The notes under the pieces were generated by a model, which was not told where the DNA came from, searched no databases, and saw nothing but the letters and a program-made list of their open reading frames with translations. Below, one piece after another: positions 24,376 through 36,957 of a stretch of DNA of 64,000 bases. Location: positions 661,001-725,000 of the forward strand of contig JADEYG010000009.1 of assembly GCA_016906335.1 (NCBI GenBank). The letters run 5' to 3'. The stretch's first letter is position 1. Each line of letters begins with the position of its first letter. The DNA comes from Novakomyces olei. Lineage: Eukaryota; Ascomycota; Novakomycetes; Novakomycetales; Novakomycetaceae. Both the position numbers and the translations under genes were made by a program.

Positions 24376-24732
24376 TGAATAGAATAATAACGGTACAAGT
24401 ATTGCTATTCGCCCAACTGAGGTACGCTATACTACTGCGCCTATGAAGTGTGGCGAAAATAATATACAAAAATAACATGCGCCCCCACAGCATTACTTGC
24501 TAATAGACTCTAATCTAGATCCAGTCCGCCATCCAAGTCATGTTAAGCGCAGTGACATTATTTCGCGTCTCTGTAAACAATGACCAAAAAAGGTACAGTG
24601 GCAACGCGGTAAACAAATAAACGAAATCTGGATTTACTGGCAACTTGCTGTCATCGGCAGGCCGCTTTTTTTTTATCTGAACGATTGCCGCCTTGCACTG
24701 TACGGCAAAGCGGCTAGTGCGTCCGCTCAGAC

Positions 24733-24738
24733 ACGCGT
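24733..24738. promoter_or_regulatory. ACGCGT (MCB core) upstream of BUD4
   Basis: MluI cell-cycle-box core 133 bp before the BUD4 start. It fits periodic expression of a bud-neck gene, but a six-base match can be chance. Confidence 0.25.
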
Positions 24739-24870
24739 TGTGTCTGTATTAACTGGAGGTCTCGGTGGAGCTGTCCTTGATTAGTGTGGGAAAATTGCAA
24801 TTTTCAATAAAGGCCTTTGTATCTTTTTCCTTGCCAGATTATTTCTTTGCTGCAGCCGTGTGCGTCCCTG

Positions 24871-27800
24871 ATGAACTCTGAGGTTTCGTCACCGCGACAC
24901 ACACGACCACTTGCAAGCCTCAGTCCAAATTCGCTGCGTGGCCCTGCTGCACGCTACGAAGATTGTGTTGACGACTATATTCGGACTGGTGCAGCTCTGC
25001 GAAGGAAGAATAGCGGCGCAGCTGCTATGCTTTCTCGCAGACTCACTGCACGCAGCCCGAGCCCTTCACATAGCTCTGCAGGTAAGAATTTGGGCGGATT
25101 ACAGTAGCACAGGATGCTGGGCAAAGGTGGCAATCAAGATTGAAAGGGACAAGAAATAATGTAAAGTCTTGTATACTTGAAGCATCAGGGGCAAGACGGC
25201 AAATGAATGAAAGCAAATCAAAATAAAGAGAGGAATTAACAAGACATCCGCCCCAAACACAAACTAAACAAGCGTGCCCCTTTGAAATATTACAGACTCT
25301 GAAAAAAGAATTGGCATTTTTGAAAGCATCATTTCTAACTTGTAGATCTCGAGCCGAGCATTCTACGCGCATCGCCACCAAAGTCGGCTCTTAGCGTCCG
25401 TCGTTCCTCTGACGCAAGCCAAAATTCTACGAATGGCAGCGAGCCAAGAACTCCACGAAGGCGCAAGGTAGTGACCTTTGACGAAATGCCCGAGCTTTGT
25501 CCATACGAGCAAGTTGATGAAACTGAGGCTGCCGGTGCGGAAGAAGAAGAAGAAGCGATAACAGACTATTACAAAAATTATCGGCAAAGAACTCTACCCG
25601 CACCTCCAGAGAAACCTCTGCCAATGGCCAAGGATGAGAATACAAGAGATACAGCTGTTAATGATGGTTTTATTTCTTTGAATACATCAGCACCGGATGC
25701 TTTTCTTAGTGTACCGGAATCTCTACCCGAGTCTCATAGTATTGCTCCCCAAAAAGACTTGCAATTGGATGACTCTACAGATTTTATCGACCAAAATGGT
25801 AATCCTGATAGCAGTGTTTCCGGTAATGCCGAAGATTTTCGGGGCAGAGCAGGGCCAAAATCTCCAGATCGATTGGCCAAAATGAAAAAGACGTTTGTCA
25901 GTCGAGAAGAGATTCGTTCTCTCATGGCGACTCGTCGCCAACATGATACTACTAATGCTTCCCCTCGACGTTTCTATGACTTGGAAAATAAAGACATTAG
26001 CGAACCGAGTGCTGCTTCTGTTCCTGCACGGCAAGACACTTTGGCTCCTGAAGACTCTGACGACAGTTCAACCTATTCACAAAGCCCGTCAGCTGCAAAG
26101 CATGCGGCAAAGGATACGGAACAGGTGAAGGAGCCCGTGCTTGACGTTGAGCCAGATGTAATGAGAGAATTGCGGCAAGAAACAGTTTCGGATCTTGAAA
26201 TGAAGGCAGAGTCTAAAAGGGATCAAGAATTAAATGACTCAAGCTCAACAAATGAATCAGAGCTACAAAAAAGCTCTCAAAAAGCTAGTGAAAAAGCAGC
26301 AAATTCAGAGTCGACTGCAATTGAATTAGTCCTCCAGGAAATGGCAATCCCTTCACCGCCAACTCATAAATCTGTACCAGATTCGTTTGATGAAATGATA
26401 CAACAGACTTTTGCTGACGGGGACTGCTTCAAACAAATTCGAGATGCGTTTAATTTAGATCGGCCCGTCGATAATGTACTGGACCTGAAGGCTCCTGAAG
26501 CTCCCCCAAAGTCTCCCGACAGATCTACACCTACTAAAGTTGGAGACAGTACTCAGTATAAAGGAGCAGACGAGAAAACAGAATCGGCGCAAGATCCTTT
26601 CAAGCCAAGTGCCGTGAGCCCCTTATCGGTTAAACCGAATTCTATAAAATCGCTGTCGAGCCCTTTCAAATCTGCGAGTTCGGAACTCTTGCCTTTGCCT
26701 AATAAACTGGATCTAGAGCAAAAGATGAGTATTGAAAATTTAGGCTCGCCTTCGAAATCGAGTCCAGCTAAATCTCCTTCTCGATTGGCCAAGAGTAGCA
26801 ACGGACTGAGCTCCGGGCTTTCTCTGCTTGGAGACGATCTAATCCGAGATGACTCGTCAGAGTCTCTGGCTGAAGAGCTGGACCGCATGCTTCAAGTGCA
26901 GATGGTATTACAATTATGTTTTTCATATTTATGTTGATATTGTATATAATTTCTCTGTTTTTAATTTTTCTCAATTTTAAGTTTAATTTTATTTATTCTT
27001 TTATTATATTATTTTCTGTTTTGATATGTTTGATTTTTATGTATTTTCTTTATTAAATACTAAAATATCAGCGCGGGTATACTGTAAAACAAAACGAAAA
27101 TTACATACGTGCAAGCAGCGTAAATTCATCTCCCGAAGGCCATCGTCGCAACGCCTCTGCGTCAACAAGTGACCTTCGCAGTCCCACCAAACTGGAACGA
27201 GACGCCGTTGTGGAGAGACAGAGCCCTCAAACTTCACCTCGTCGACCAATCACTGCATCACAGGGCTCTTCGCCTTTAAGAAGCAGTATTCCTTCCAGCA
27301 CGAGTAATGCCTTTTCACGAAATTTCTCGAAGCCGATTAAGAAGGAAGAAAGCGCTGTGCATGCTTTAAACGTGTCTGGAGCCGAAAGTACTACTATATC
27401 CCGGCCAGGTCGGTTATTTGTCCGAGTCGTCTGTTTACAGAGGCTTCAGGCGCCCATGAAACCGGGGATGCAGTTTAGTATGATGCTTGATAATGGAAAG
27501 CATCGTGTAAGAACACCGTGGAGTATTTTGAAAAGTCCCGAGACCAGAATTGATCAAGAGTTTGAGCTGTAAGTCGCAAAACTTTAGACTTTATTATTTA
27601 TTTCTTATTTACTAATAACCAGTGTGGCTACAGATAAACTAGAGTTTACACTAACAATGCACACGAAATATCAAGCCCGGTCTACTACAGCCGAGGCCGA
27701 GAGCCCTCGACGGGGACTTTCTCGGCTGCTTGGCTCACCGACCAAACACAATGGTCGGGGAGCGACCGATGATTTATACCATGATTTACACGGATTTGTG

Positions 27801-28526
27801 GGTATCGACGGCAGTTTTGGTCGGAGTTATCACTCTCTCCAAAAAGTGCAAGACCGGGCTCGACTTTCGCTGTATACAGAATCCGTTTCCTGTATGAACG
27901 AATGGGCAATGGACCCAATAATAGTAAAAGGCAAGCAGGTTTCGGCTCGAAGACGGCCGGCCTTTGAAGTAGCAACTGTACGAGTACAGTACTTTTATCT
28001 GCCTCCCTTTCCTCTGGCATTGGAGAGCAGTGCCCCACAAAGTATAGCTGCCGCCCTGCATGATTTGGATGGCCAAAAACGCATTGAATTATGGCACAAG
28101 AGCATTTGTTGTGAAGGCTATCTCTCGCAGCAAGGAGGAGACTGCAGTTCATGGAGACGGCGGTACTTTAAGCTTGATGGTACAGTTCTCATTGCTTTTC
28201 ATGAAACTACTCGGACGCGTCGTTTCACACTGGACTTGTCTCATGCCGTTGCTCTTCAATATGAGGCAAACAAGCCAGATGAGCCTTTGGCTGGTCAACA
28301 ACCGCCTTCGCCTTCACGATCAGTTCATAGTCGGATCAATACGGCCGATGACGATGATCACGAGGGCAATCTAATGGTGAAGAGTGGGTTCAGATTACGG
28401 TTTGATGATGAAACGGTTATTGATTATTATGCCTATTCGCCTGCTGACTTTGAAATGTGGATAAGCACGCTGGATCGTGTAGTGGGCAACCTTCCCACTG
28501 TGGCCCCGTGGACATTGGCTGTTTGA
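24871..28526 (+). CDS. BUD4: Bud4/anillin-like bud-neck protein with C-terminal PH domain
   Basis: Septin-associated landmark for axial budding and septum assembly. Exons: 24871-25081, 25346-26904, 27072-27568, 27623-28526 (1056 aa). The N-terminal two thirds are acidic, Ser/Pro-rich and disordered with many SP/TP sites (for example SPSRLAK), likely CDK targets. The C-terminal third holds the anillin-homology-like region (RLFVRVVCLQRLQAP, KLEFTLTMHTKY) and a PH domain at about 915-1050 with WRRRYFKLDGTVLIAFHETT, which is characteristic of Bud4/Int1/Mid2. The exon 2 donor (GTATTA) is weak; the phase-0 join QVQM|RGYTVKQ is my best fit. It is followed in tandem by the septin CDC11, a known physical partner class. 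Confidence 0.9.
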
Positions 28527-29911
28527 ATAATAGTGCACTATTCGAATTTCATCGGATCATGGTTTATTTAGCCAAACTCTTTAGTTGATTATTGATTATT
28601 GATTATTGATTATTGATTATTGATTATTGATTATTGATTATTGATTATTGATTATTGATTATTGATTATTGATTATTGATTATTGATTATTGATTATTGA
28701 TTATTGATTATTGATTATTGATTATTGATTATTGATTATTGATTATTGATTATTGATTATTGATTATTGATTATTGATTATTGATTATTGATTATTGATT
28801 ATTGATTATTGATTATTGATTATTGATTATTGATTATTGATTATTGATTATTGATTATTGATTATTGATTATTGATTATTGATTATTGATTATTGATTAT
28901 TGATTATTGATTATTGATTATTGATTATTGATTATTGATTATTGATTATTGATTATTGATTATTGATTATTGATTATTGATTATTGATTATTGATTATTG
29001 ATTATTGATTATTGATTATTGATTCGATTTCTCGATTGTTCGGTTATCTATTTGTTTAATTGTTTATTCATTCGCTAATTTCTATTTGAAACGTCTCTGC
29101 ATTGCATTTGCCCTTTACATTTAAAGTTACTCTCTCATATAATGAATATTGCGCAGTGATAATTGTCTGGTGGCTGTTTGACTGGTCGATATTCTGAAAC
29201 TAATTGATCATTATAGAAAACGTTTCATAATGTTACCTGATCTGCTCTTGTAAAATGAATATGATACTTCTGCCGTCAGTTGTATGCAAAACATGTAAAT
29301 ATATTCAAAATGCATTATTGACATGTTATTCACCATAGGACACAAATTTAGCTGATTAGATTAAAAACCATTTAATAAATAAATGTTGAATGAGATTAAA
29401 TAATAGTATAAAGATATATTTGCTGTATGGAATGGTTGCGTTTTATTGCTGTTAAATACGGTCACAATCACAAAACGGCGCGTATACAAACCACTGCAAT
29501 TCTTAGGCTCAGCGCGATTTTTACAGCAGTTTATTTAGTGCCAACAGATCTCTGATTTATCTTGCACATTAAACTACTTGTGCGCAGTCTGCCTTGCTCG
29601 ATTGATACTTAATAATAATTATTGTGTGCTAAATAATATTAAAAGCGGCCAGCGCACGTTGGCCGTAACGCACAGATAATAAAATAAAAATGTGTTCATA
29701 GACTAAATACAAATAAAACGCGAAGAACGAATTTACGCGCGGCCCTTTCTTTGATTAGAACCTCCAAAATTGAGGAGCTTTCAATCTCAATATTAAAGAG
29801 CTATTCTTCAACACCAATTGGTCAATTAAGCACTGAGCTTGAGGAGGCTTTTAATTCGCACTCGGCGCTGAAACAAATCGATATAACAGTATTGCTGGCT
29901 GTTGTCCAACA
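28527..29911. other. Intergenic between BUD4 and CDC11
   Basis: The first third is a 7-bp minisatellite. The remaining ~880 bp up to the septin start are AT-rich with no coding exon I can support. Confidence 0.5.
28587..29024. repeat. (GATTATT)n minisatellite, about 62 copies
   Basis: 438 bases of an almost perfect 7-base unit, starting 60 bp after the BUD4 stop. Because 7 is not a multiple of 3, all frames are hit by TGA. It is not a telomere-type G-rich unit. Confidence 0.97.
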
Positions 29912-31620
29912 ATGTCGTCTCTAACAGGAATGGTAAGAAGAGGTGCTTGGCCGAGTGTAAAACTGATCAATTTTCCTCAGAACGGACGTGGACGGAAAAA
30001 CGTTAAAAAGGGCGTTGGATTTAGCATTATGGTCTGCGGAGCCTCTGGGACTGGCCGTACTACTTTTGTGAATACTCTGTGCGGGAAAACCGTGCTCGAT
30101 CACAAAGACGAGGTCGAACCTCAGTCGGCACATTTGGAAGAGCCTATGGAGATTCAAACCAGCACTGTCGAAATTGATAGTGAGGGGACGCGTATTGCTC
30201 TCACCGTTGTCGACACTCCGGGGTTTGGCGACCAAATTGATAATGAGCCTTGGTAGGATCGTGTTGCTATTTGTTATTCTATTTGATCATCACAATATTC
30301 GGTTTGCTTGCTTGACGAAATTGCTCGTTCACGTTCAATGCCTCTGTTTTTTGGAACTTTGATTTTAGTAATAGACCTTGGAATCGGGCTCTTTCTTGTC
30401 TGCTTGTCTCTTTTTTGACCTTTTTCCCTCTTTTTCTCCTTATTTTTTCTTGTTGTCTAGCAGTGTCTCTAATAATAAGCTTTTCCAAGATTCTGAGGTA
30501 CCTCGAGCGGCAGTATGATGATATTTTATCAGAAGAATCACGGATCAAGAGAAACCCTCGATTCCGTGATAATCGTGTGCACGTGCTGCTTTACTTTATA
30601 GAGGCCACTGGCCATGGACTGAGACAGATCGACATTGAACTAATGCGCCGGCTGGCTCCGCGTGTCAATATCATTCCTGTGATTGGAAAGGCGGACAGTT
30701 TGACTCAGGCAGAGTTGAGTCTGAATAAGAAGCTAATCATGGACGATATCGACTTCTACGAAATCCCCATCTACAATTTTCCTTATGATATTGAGGAGGA
30801 TGATGAGGATACGGTAGAGGAGAACGCAGAATTGCGCGGCCTTTTGCCTTTTGCCGTTGTTGGAGCAGAGGATATTGTGATTACCTCGGATAACAGCCGC
30901 ATTAGAGCTCGCAAGTACCCTTGGGGTGTCGTTGATGTGGAAAACCCTGAACACTCTGATTTTATGGCCTTAAAGTCGGCACTTTTGCAGTAAGTTTCGA
31001 CCAAATTATGGCATAAGCAAGCGAAATTAGAAAAAAAAACATATAAAAATTAATATTGTGATTTGTATTAATAAAAATACTAATTGTAGCTCTCATCTTG
31101 GCGATCTTAAAGAAATCACCCATGATTTCCTCTACGAAAATTATCGGACAGAGAAACTGTCGCGGACTGCAGAGTACGCATTTTCAATGTTTATTTTTGT
31201 CTTATATTTTTTAATTTTCAATTTTCGATTTTCGATTTTCGATTTTCGATTTTCGATTTTTTTTATTTGAATCTGATTATTCTTCCAAAACCATTTATTG
31301 TTTGTTTGTTTATTCTATATGCTCATGACACTTTTTTTCTCTCTATTTTCAGCTCATTTTGTGTTTTGGGCTGTTCAGTACCCATCTCTTTTCTATACTA
31401 ATGCCGTAGTGGTGACGGCGGTTTTGACGAGGGCGCGTCACAAGCAATGAGACTTAAGGAAGAGCAAATAAGGCGCGAAGAAGAAAAGCTGCGCGATATT
31501 GAAATGCAAGTGCAACGCGAGCTGGCAGAGAAACGTGCTCAGCTGCTGGCAAAGGAAGAAGCCCTTAGAAGCCTCGAAAGCCGGCTTGAAGCCAGCTCGC
31601 AGACTGCGGGTGGAGCATAA
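29912..31620 (+). CDS. CDC11: Septin, Cdc11 type
   Basis: GTP-binding subunit of the septin filament at the bud neck. Exons: 29912-29932, 29981-30252, 30480-30989, 31090-31173, 31410-31620 (365 aa). Seen: basic polybasic stretch GRGRKNVKKG before the G domain, P-loop GASGTGRTTFVNTLCG with Arg in place of Lys (a Cdc11-group feature), G3 DTPGFGD, G4 GKAD, septin element RKYPWGVVDVENPEHSDF and a C-terminal coiled coil (QIRREEEKLRDIEMQ). The first, 48-nt intron is optional on sequence grounds: without removing it 16 residues are inserted and the frame stays open; removing it gives the short N-terminus usual for Cdc11. That intron has no clear branch site, so the N-terminus is uncertain. Confidence 0.92.
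31199..31261. repeat. (TTTTCGA)n short tandem repeat in CDC11 intron
   Basis: About five copies of a 7-base unit inside the last intron of the septin gene. Confidence 0.8.
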
Positions 31621-32663
<1,043 letters not shown>

Positions 32664-35114
32664 TTATGCAGAATTATCTCGAGGCCGATGGAATGAAGAC
32701 CCCCAGACATCGTTGCCTGCTTGAGGAGAAACAAGTACGTTAGCACTACTAGCGGCCGGTCCAACTGCTGGTTCAGAGTACCCAAATCCCTCACCTGTTG
32801 AAGGCGCAAAAGGCTGAGAAGGATGGGGTTGGGGTTGAGGTTGAGGTTGGTGTAAGAATCCCGGTCCGATTCCACCAAAAGTCGGGCTAAAAAGCCCGGG
32901 CGAAGCTGTCCTATCCCCGCCCGGAGCGAGCGGAGATAATTGGTAAGGCGGCTGATGTATATTATTGAAATTTGGCGGCTGAAAGTTCGAAGGCTGATGC
33001 GCTGAAGTCGGCTGTTTAATAAAAGAATGATGACTTAATCCCGGTGGGGGCGCACTGTGAGCTCCCACCGGGGAAAAGGGCGAAGTGGGGGACATTGCCT
33101 GAGCCGTGCTCGTTGAGGCCGATGAGATCTTGGATCCGAATCCATGCATTGGCAGGTTTGTCTGAATACTTAGCCGGGCGTTAACTCCGCCAACTCCGGA
33201 GTTTAGTCCGGTGTGAACTCCGTTACTTGGTCCAGAATTCATGTTATTTCCGTTTGCGGGATTGGGCGCTGTGCCAGTAAGGGTCCCATGGTTAACGCCG
33301 ACGGAGTTATGACTATTGCCGGTATTACTGCCACTGTTATTGCTGCTGCTAGCGTTATTATTGCTCCTAACGCCAAGCGGATTCTTTGAAAAGCTGAGAC
33401 GAATACCGCCCTTTATAGAATTGCTCAGCATGTATCCTTGCAGGTTATGAATAGCATTTGTAGCGTAGCCGATATCCTCAAACTCCACAAAGCACATTGG
33501 CCCATTAGACTTTGTCCGAAAGCACAGTCGGCGATAACCAGGCTGACGGGAAAAAATGGCTTTCAGTTCGTCTTCCGCTGTTGAGAGAGGCAAATTGCCA
33601 ACATATACAGTATTACAAGGCGGATTTTGATCAGCCGGGTTCGAGTTAACCGTGGCTATTCTTTGGCCTGCCAAACCAGAAACACCTCCGTTCCCGGCCC
33701 GAGAATTAGTATTCCCGTTAGAAAAATTAGGCTGGCCAGTGGGGGTCATCGCCCGTGTTACTGATGGAGCAGCAGTAGTGCCAGTGCCTGCCAGGCCCGA
33801 CTGATTATTACCCGCGTTGGTTTTGTTTAACGCCGATGGACTAGGTTTCTCTGGGCCGAGTAAAGCCGTCGGCGATAACGCGCCAGTCGGCGATAACGCT
33901 CCGCCTGGTACTGAGTTTGCAGTGGCAGCATGGACATTGAGAGTGTGGAAGCTGCGCCGACTCATCTCCGACGGCGATGAGGCCGAGGGAGCTCCACGCG
34001 GTTTCCATCCACCGTAATTTTCATCCTGTGCAAATCCAAAGGGAGTTGGGGCCCAGGCAAAGGCATTAGAGGCCGTATTTGGAGGGGACACGCCGCTGGT
34101 ACTAGCGCCCGTGTTAGCGCCGGCATTAGCGCCGGCGTTAGTGCCGGAGTTAGTGCCGGAGTTAAGAGAGCCTGCTCCAGAGCCTGCTCCAGCACTGCCC
34201 CTGAAAACGGCCGGAGCAAAAGTAGAAAAGTTGCTCATGTACCGACTGCTCTCGCGCGGAGCACTGTAAGCGGCTGCTGAAGCACTTGAACGAGCGCTTG
34301 AAGAAAGTAAGGAAACAGGGCGCTGTGGGGAAGTAGAAGCTCTCGGAGATGAAGAATTAGAGGGGCAATTTTCGGAGATAACGATATGTACATCTGCCTC
34401 GAAAGGCCGAGCCTGTTCAAGGTGCGACTTTGCGCGCTGCGCAAAGTCTTGGGTCCGAAAGGCCACGTAACCAGCACTGCTGGAACTGCTTCGCCGAGTT
34501 ATCGCCGAGCGCTCAAACCCGTGAGCAAAAGTAAAGAGTGCATTAAACTCGCGATCTGATAAATCTGGAGGCAGACCGCTGCTAATATGCAAATAATAAG
34601 AATGATCTCCGTCCAGGTTCGTTTCTCTAAATGAATTGGAAAACAGCCTTGCCGTCCTCAACGTAGGGTCTGTCAGCGAGGGCAGAAACACTTCCTCTTC
34701 GCCTTCTTGATCCCTCTGCAATTCTTCTCCGTCTCGGTCAAGTTCGGCTTGCGGCTCAAAGCCCGTAGCGTCGTGCTGTCGGTCCTCGTTATTATCAAAA
34801 TTTGAGATCCCTGTATTGTTTTGGTTTAACGCCGAGAGCAGCGAGTTTGTACTGAACGAATGTAGAGAGTTCGGACTTTGCATTTTCGGCGATAAGGTTC
34901 CCGATGCAGTCGTCGGCTCCGGTTTCATGGACAATGGCGAATTGCCGCGGCGCCGACCGTTGCTGCGCAGTGAATCGGCAGCGGCAGCAGCGGCAGCAGC
35001 AGCGGCAGCAGCAGTGGCGGCAGCAGCCATTGCTATGGCTGCGGAAGGCGGCGATGGCGCGAAGGCAGAAAAGTCGTCTGGCGAAACGGCCGCCGCTTTA
35101 GCCGCAAGGGACAT
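32664..35114 (-). CDS. WHI3: RNA-binding protein, Whi3-like
   Basis: RRM protein that in yeasts binds CLN3 and other mRNAs and represses G1 progression. Intronless, 816 aa. N-terminus with a poly-Ala run (about 30-47), then an N-terminal RRM-like fold at about 174-245 ([18 protein letters not shown]), long Ser/Asn/Gly/Thr repeats ([16 protein letters not shown]) and a C-terminal RRM at about 500-585: [37 protein letters not shown] and [15 protein letters not shown]. The last two blocks are near-signature for Whi3/Whi4. The C-terminal tail is Pro/Gln-rich (PQPQPQPHP). Asn/Gln and Ser/Gly-rich regions fit the condensate-forming behaviour known for Whi3. A paralogue call (Whi3 or Whi4) cannot be made. 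Confidence 0.92.
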   Translation of the reverse strand: MSLAAKAAAVSPDDFSAFAPSPPSAAIAMAAAATAAAAAAAAAAAADSLRSNGRRRGNSPLSMKPEPTTASGTLSPKMQSPNSLHSFSTNSLLSALNQNNTGISNFDNNEDRQHDATGFEPQAELDRDGEELQRDQEGEEEVFLPSLTDPTLRTARLFSNSFRETNLDGDHSYYLHISSGLPPDLSDREFNALFTFAHGFERSAITRRSSSSSAGYVAFRTQDFAQRAKSHLEQARPFEADVHIVISENCPSNSSSPRASTSPQRPVSLLSSSARSSASAAAYSAPRESSRYMSNFSTFAPAVFRGSAGAGSGAGSLNSGTNSGTNAGANAGANTGASTSGVSPPNTASNAFAWAPTPFGFAQDENYGGWKPRGAPSASSPSEMSRRSFHTLNVHAATANSVPGGALSPTGALSPTALLGPEKPSPSALNKTNAGNNQSGLAGTGTTAAPSVTRAMTPTGQPNFSNGNTNSRAGNGGVSGLAGQRIATVNSNPADQNPPCNTVYVGNLPLSTAEDELKAIFSRQPGYRRLCFRTKSNGPMCFVEFEDIGYATNAIHNLQGYMLSNSIKGGIRLSFSKNPLGVRSNNNASSSNNSGSNTGNSHNSVGVNHGTLTGTAPNPANGNNMNSGPSNGVHTGLNSGVGGVNARLSIQTNLPMHGFGSKISSASTSTAQAMSPTSPFSPVGAHSAPPPGLSHHSFIKQPTSAHQPSNFQPPNFNNIHQPPYQLSPLAPGGDRTASPGLFSPTFGGIGPGFLHQPQPQPQPHPSQPFAPSTGEGFGYSEPAVGPAASSANVLVSPQAGNDVWGSSFHRPRDNSA

Positions 35115-36957
35115 TCAGTGTCGCACTGAATGCCTTTTAGGAACGGTGTTTATGTAAGTAAACAAGGCTATCTGTACAATTATAGCGGGTTTATTATACG
35201 GCCGACATGTCTCAATATAAGCATTATTTTATTTGGTTTGTATACCTATTTATTGTCTCGTAATATTGTAATATCTTTTTTTTTAATATCTTTGTAATAT
35301 CTTTTTGTAATATCTTTGCGACATGTAGTAATATCCTTTATATCCTATATTAAATTCATTTTAATCTATTGCTTTGTATGAACATGCAACCGGTTTTCAT
35401 CGCGGACAGGACACATTTTGCAACAAAAGCAGGAATTGTTTAGTGTTTCATCACAGTATAGGAGATTACAAGTCTTTGCGTATTGTTGTTTGCTGGCTGC
35501 TTATTAATTCACGTTCACGTTCACTGTAACTCTGTTTTTGCTGCTAATACTGCATTTGTTTATTACTGCCTTTCGACTTTGCTCCATTTACAATCATTCC
35601 ATGAGTCTTCATACAACGGCAGTACTCTGTCGGCCGCCATATTATCTCGGTAAAGTGTGCTAAACAATGCCATTGTCGCGGACGGGACTTGGTTTCGTTA
35701 TGCGCACACTGTCTGATATGAAGCAGCATTTCGCACACTTCCGGATCAGTAACGAGTTGACAGCGAAAACCCTGGCCGAAAAGAAAACCCTGACAACGCG
35801 TTGAGCCGATTAGTAATGCATATTTTAGTGCGGGCCACGCTGATATGTAAGGTACTGTGCAGGACACGGCCTGCGATTATTGTGTCTATTCTCCTATTTT
35901 GGGCCTAGTGCATTGCACTTGCAGTGGTCCTTACTAGTCGGTTTTCGCATTAACGGTTTTCGCATTAGCTCGTTTTCATAGGTTTCGGTCTTTTGCACTA
36001 GATGGTCATTCAAATTGACATTCATGTCTCTTTTTTGCGCGTGCCAAAGTAGCATCTTGTACACTACAGCGTTTGTTCATATGCTATTTGCCAAATCCAA
36101 GAGACGATTACCATTACAGTACCATCGCCCCTGTTCCAACAATTCCAACACTACCAAACACCATATGAAGAAGTAAGATAAACCTGAAAGCAAATTTGAT
36201 TTGCGCAAACCTATCACTGTTTGCCACTATAGATCATGGGTAAATCGCTATTTAGCTGCAATCACGAGTCCTGCAGCCTATAATACGTCCCATCGAGATG
36301 GATGTGTTTAGTATTATAATGGCAACCATTAAATGGTATTATTCTAAAACCAATAAAACCAATAAAAATAACGAAAAAAATAAAAAAGAAGAAAATAAAA
36401 CCTAATTACTGATATTCACATATCTCCTGCTGTATATGCCGACGTTATTCCGTATTAAACGTGTATATAAAAATGAAAATAAACAAAATACAATTAGAAT
36501 GCGTACAAATTAACGTGACAAACCAAAGTAAAGGCAATTCTGCTCAAGGACAAACAATATGGCGCCAGGGCTTTGGCTGAACGGCCTTTTTGGCAAAGCA
36601 CAGTATCTGTATAGAAAGCATTAACCTTAATAACCGCATTGAATCTTCACTGCGACTCTAATGGCGCACTTAGAATAATGTTTGTAGTAAGTACCTCGAG
36701 TAGCTACCAGTCAACATTGAATCATGTAAGAAAATATCAAGCCATACACAATACTCGAACCAAAGTGCCTTTGTACAGTATGAATATCACGGCACCAGCG
36801 CCGGCCAGAATGGATTATTGTTAGCCCGATTTTACCCGCAGCCAGCAACTCGCCTCGTACCCGTTTTCACGAATTTCTACGAGAGCTTTTATTTTCAATC
36901 TGCCCCGCCTTTTCAAGACCAGTGCCCAGCCCGGAAGCGGATAATTCCGTCCAAACT
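35115..36957. other. 1.8-kb divergent region (WHI3 / SSK1)
   Basis: Contains one doubtful Cys-rich frame (listed), a short TAATATCTTT repeat at about 35265-35335, and a 21-codon frame at 36559-36624 that I do not call. A frame in phase with SSK1 exon 1 is open from 36784 but has no ATG before 36958. Confidence 0.45.
35544..35867 (-). CDS. Doubtful Cys-rich small ORF
   Basis: Open for 107 codons, but the first codon is GTG, so any real product would need an upstream exon or a later start. The body has regularly placed Cys and His (CEMLLHIRQCAH, HCLAHF, YCRCMKTHG), which could bind metal or form disulphides. The Cys spacing is CX8C, not the CX9C of twin-CX9C mitochondrial proteins. A possible acceptor with TACTAAT and GTTGTCAG lies inside it and would open another frame. 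No family recognised; it may be chance. Confidence 0.2.
   Translation of the reverse strand: MSCTVPYISAWPALKYALLIGSTRCQGFLFGQGFRCQLVTDPEVCEMLLHIRQCAHNETKSRPRQWHCLAHFTEIIWRPTEYCRCMKTHGMIVNGAKSKGSNKQMQY

Larger units (their letters stand above)
23790..24870. other. Divergent promoter region (lectin / BUD4)
   Basis: 1.1 kb, AT-rich, with a 9-bp repeat array at about 24298-24375. A hydrophobic minus-strand frame at 24257-24493 is only a translation of that array. An ACGCGT (MluI cell-cycle-box core) occurs at 24733-24738 upstream of BUD4. Confidence 0.45.

Noticed and set aside
28587-29024. 7-bp array as an interstitial telomere
   Set aside because: The unit GATTATT is not G-rich on one strand in the way telomeric repeats are, and it lies between two ordinary genes.
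36559-36624. 21-codon frame starting MAPGLWLNGLFG
   Set aside because: Could be a tiny mitochondrial protein or first exon, but nothing downstream continues it and length alone is no evidence.
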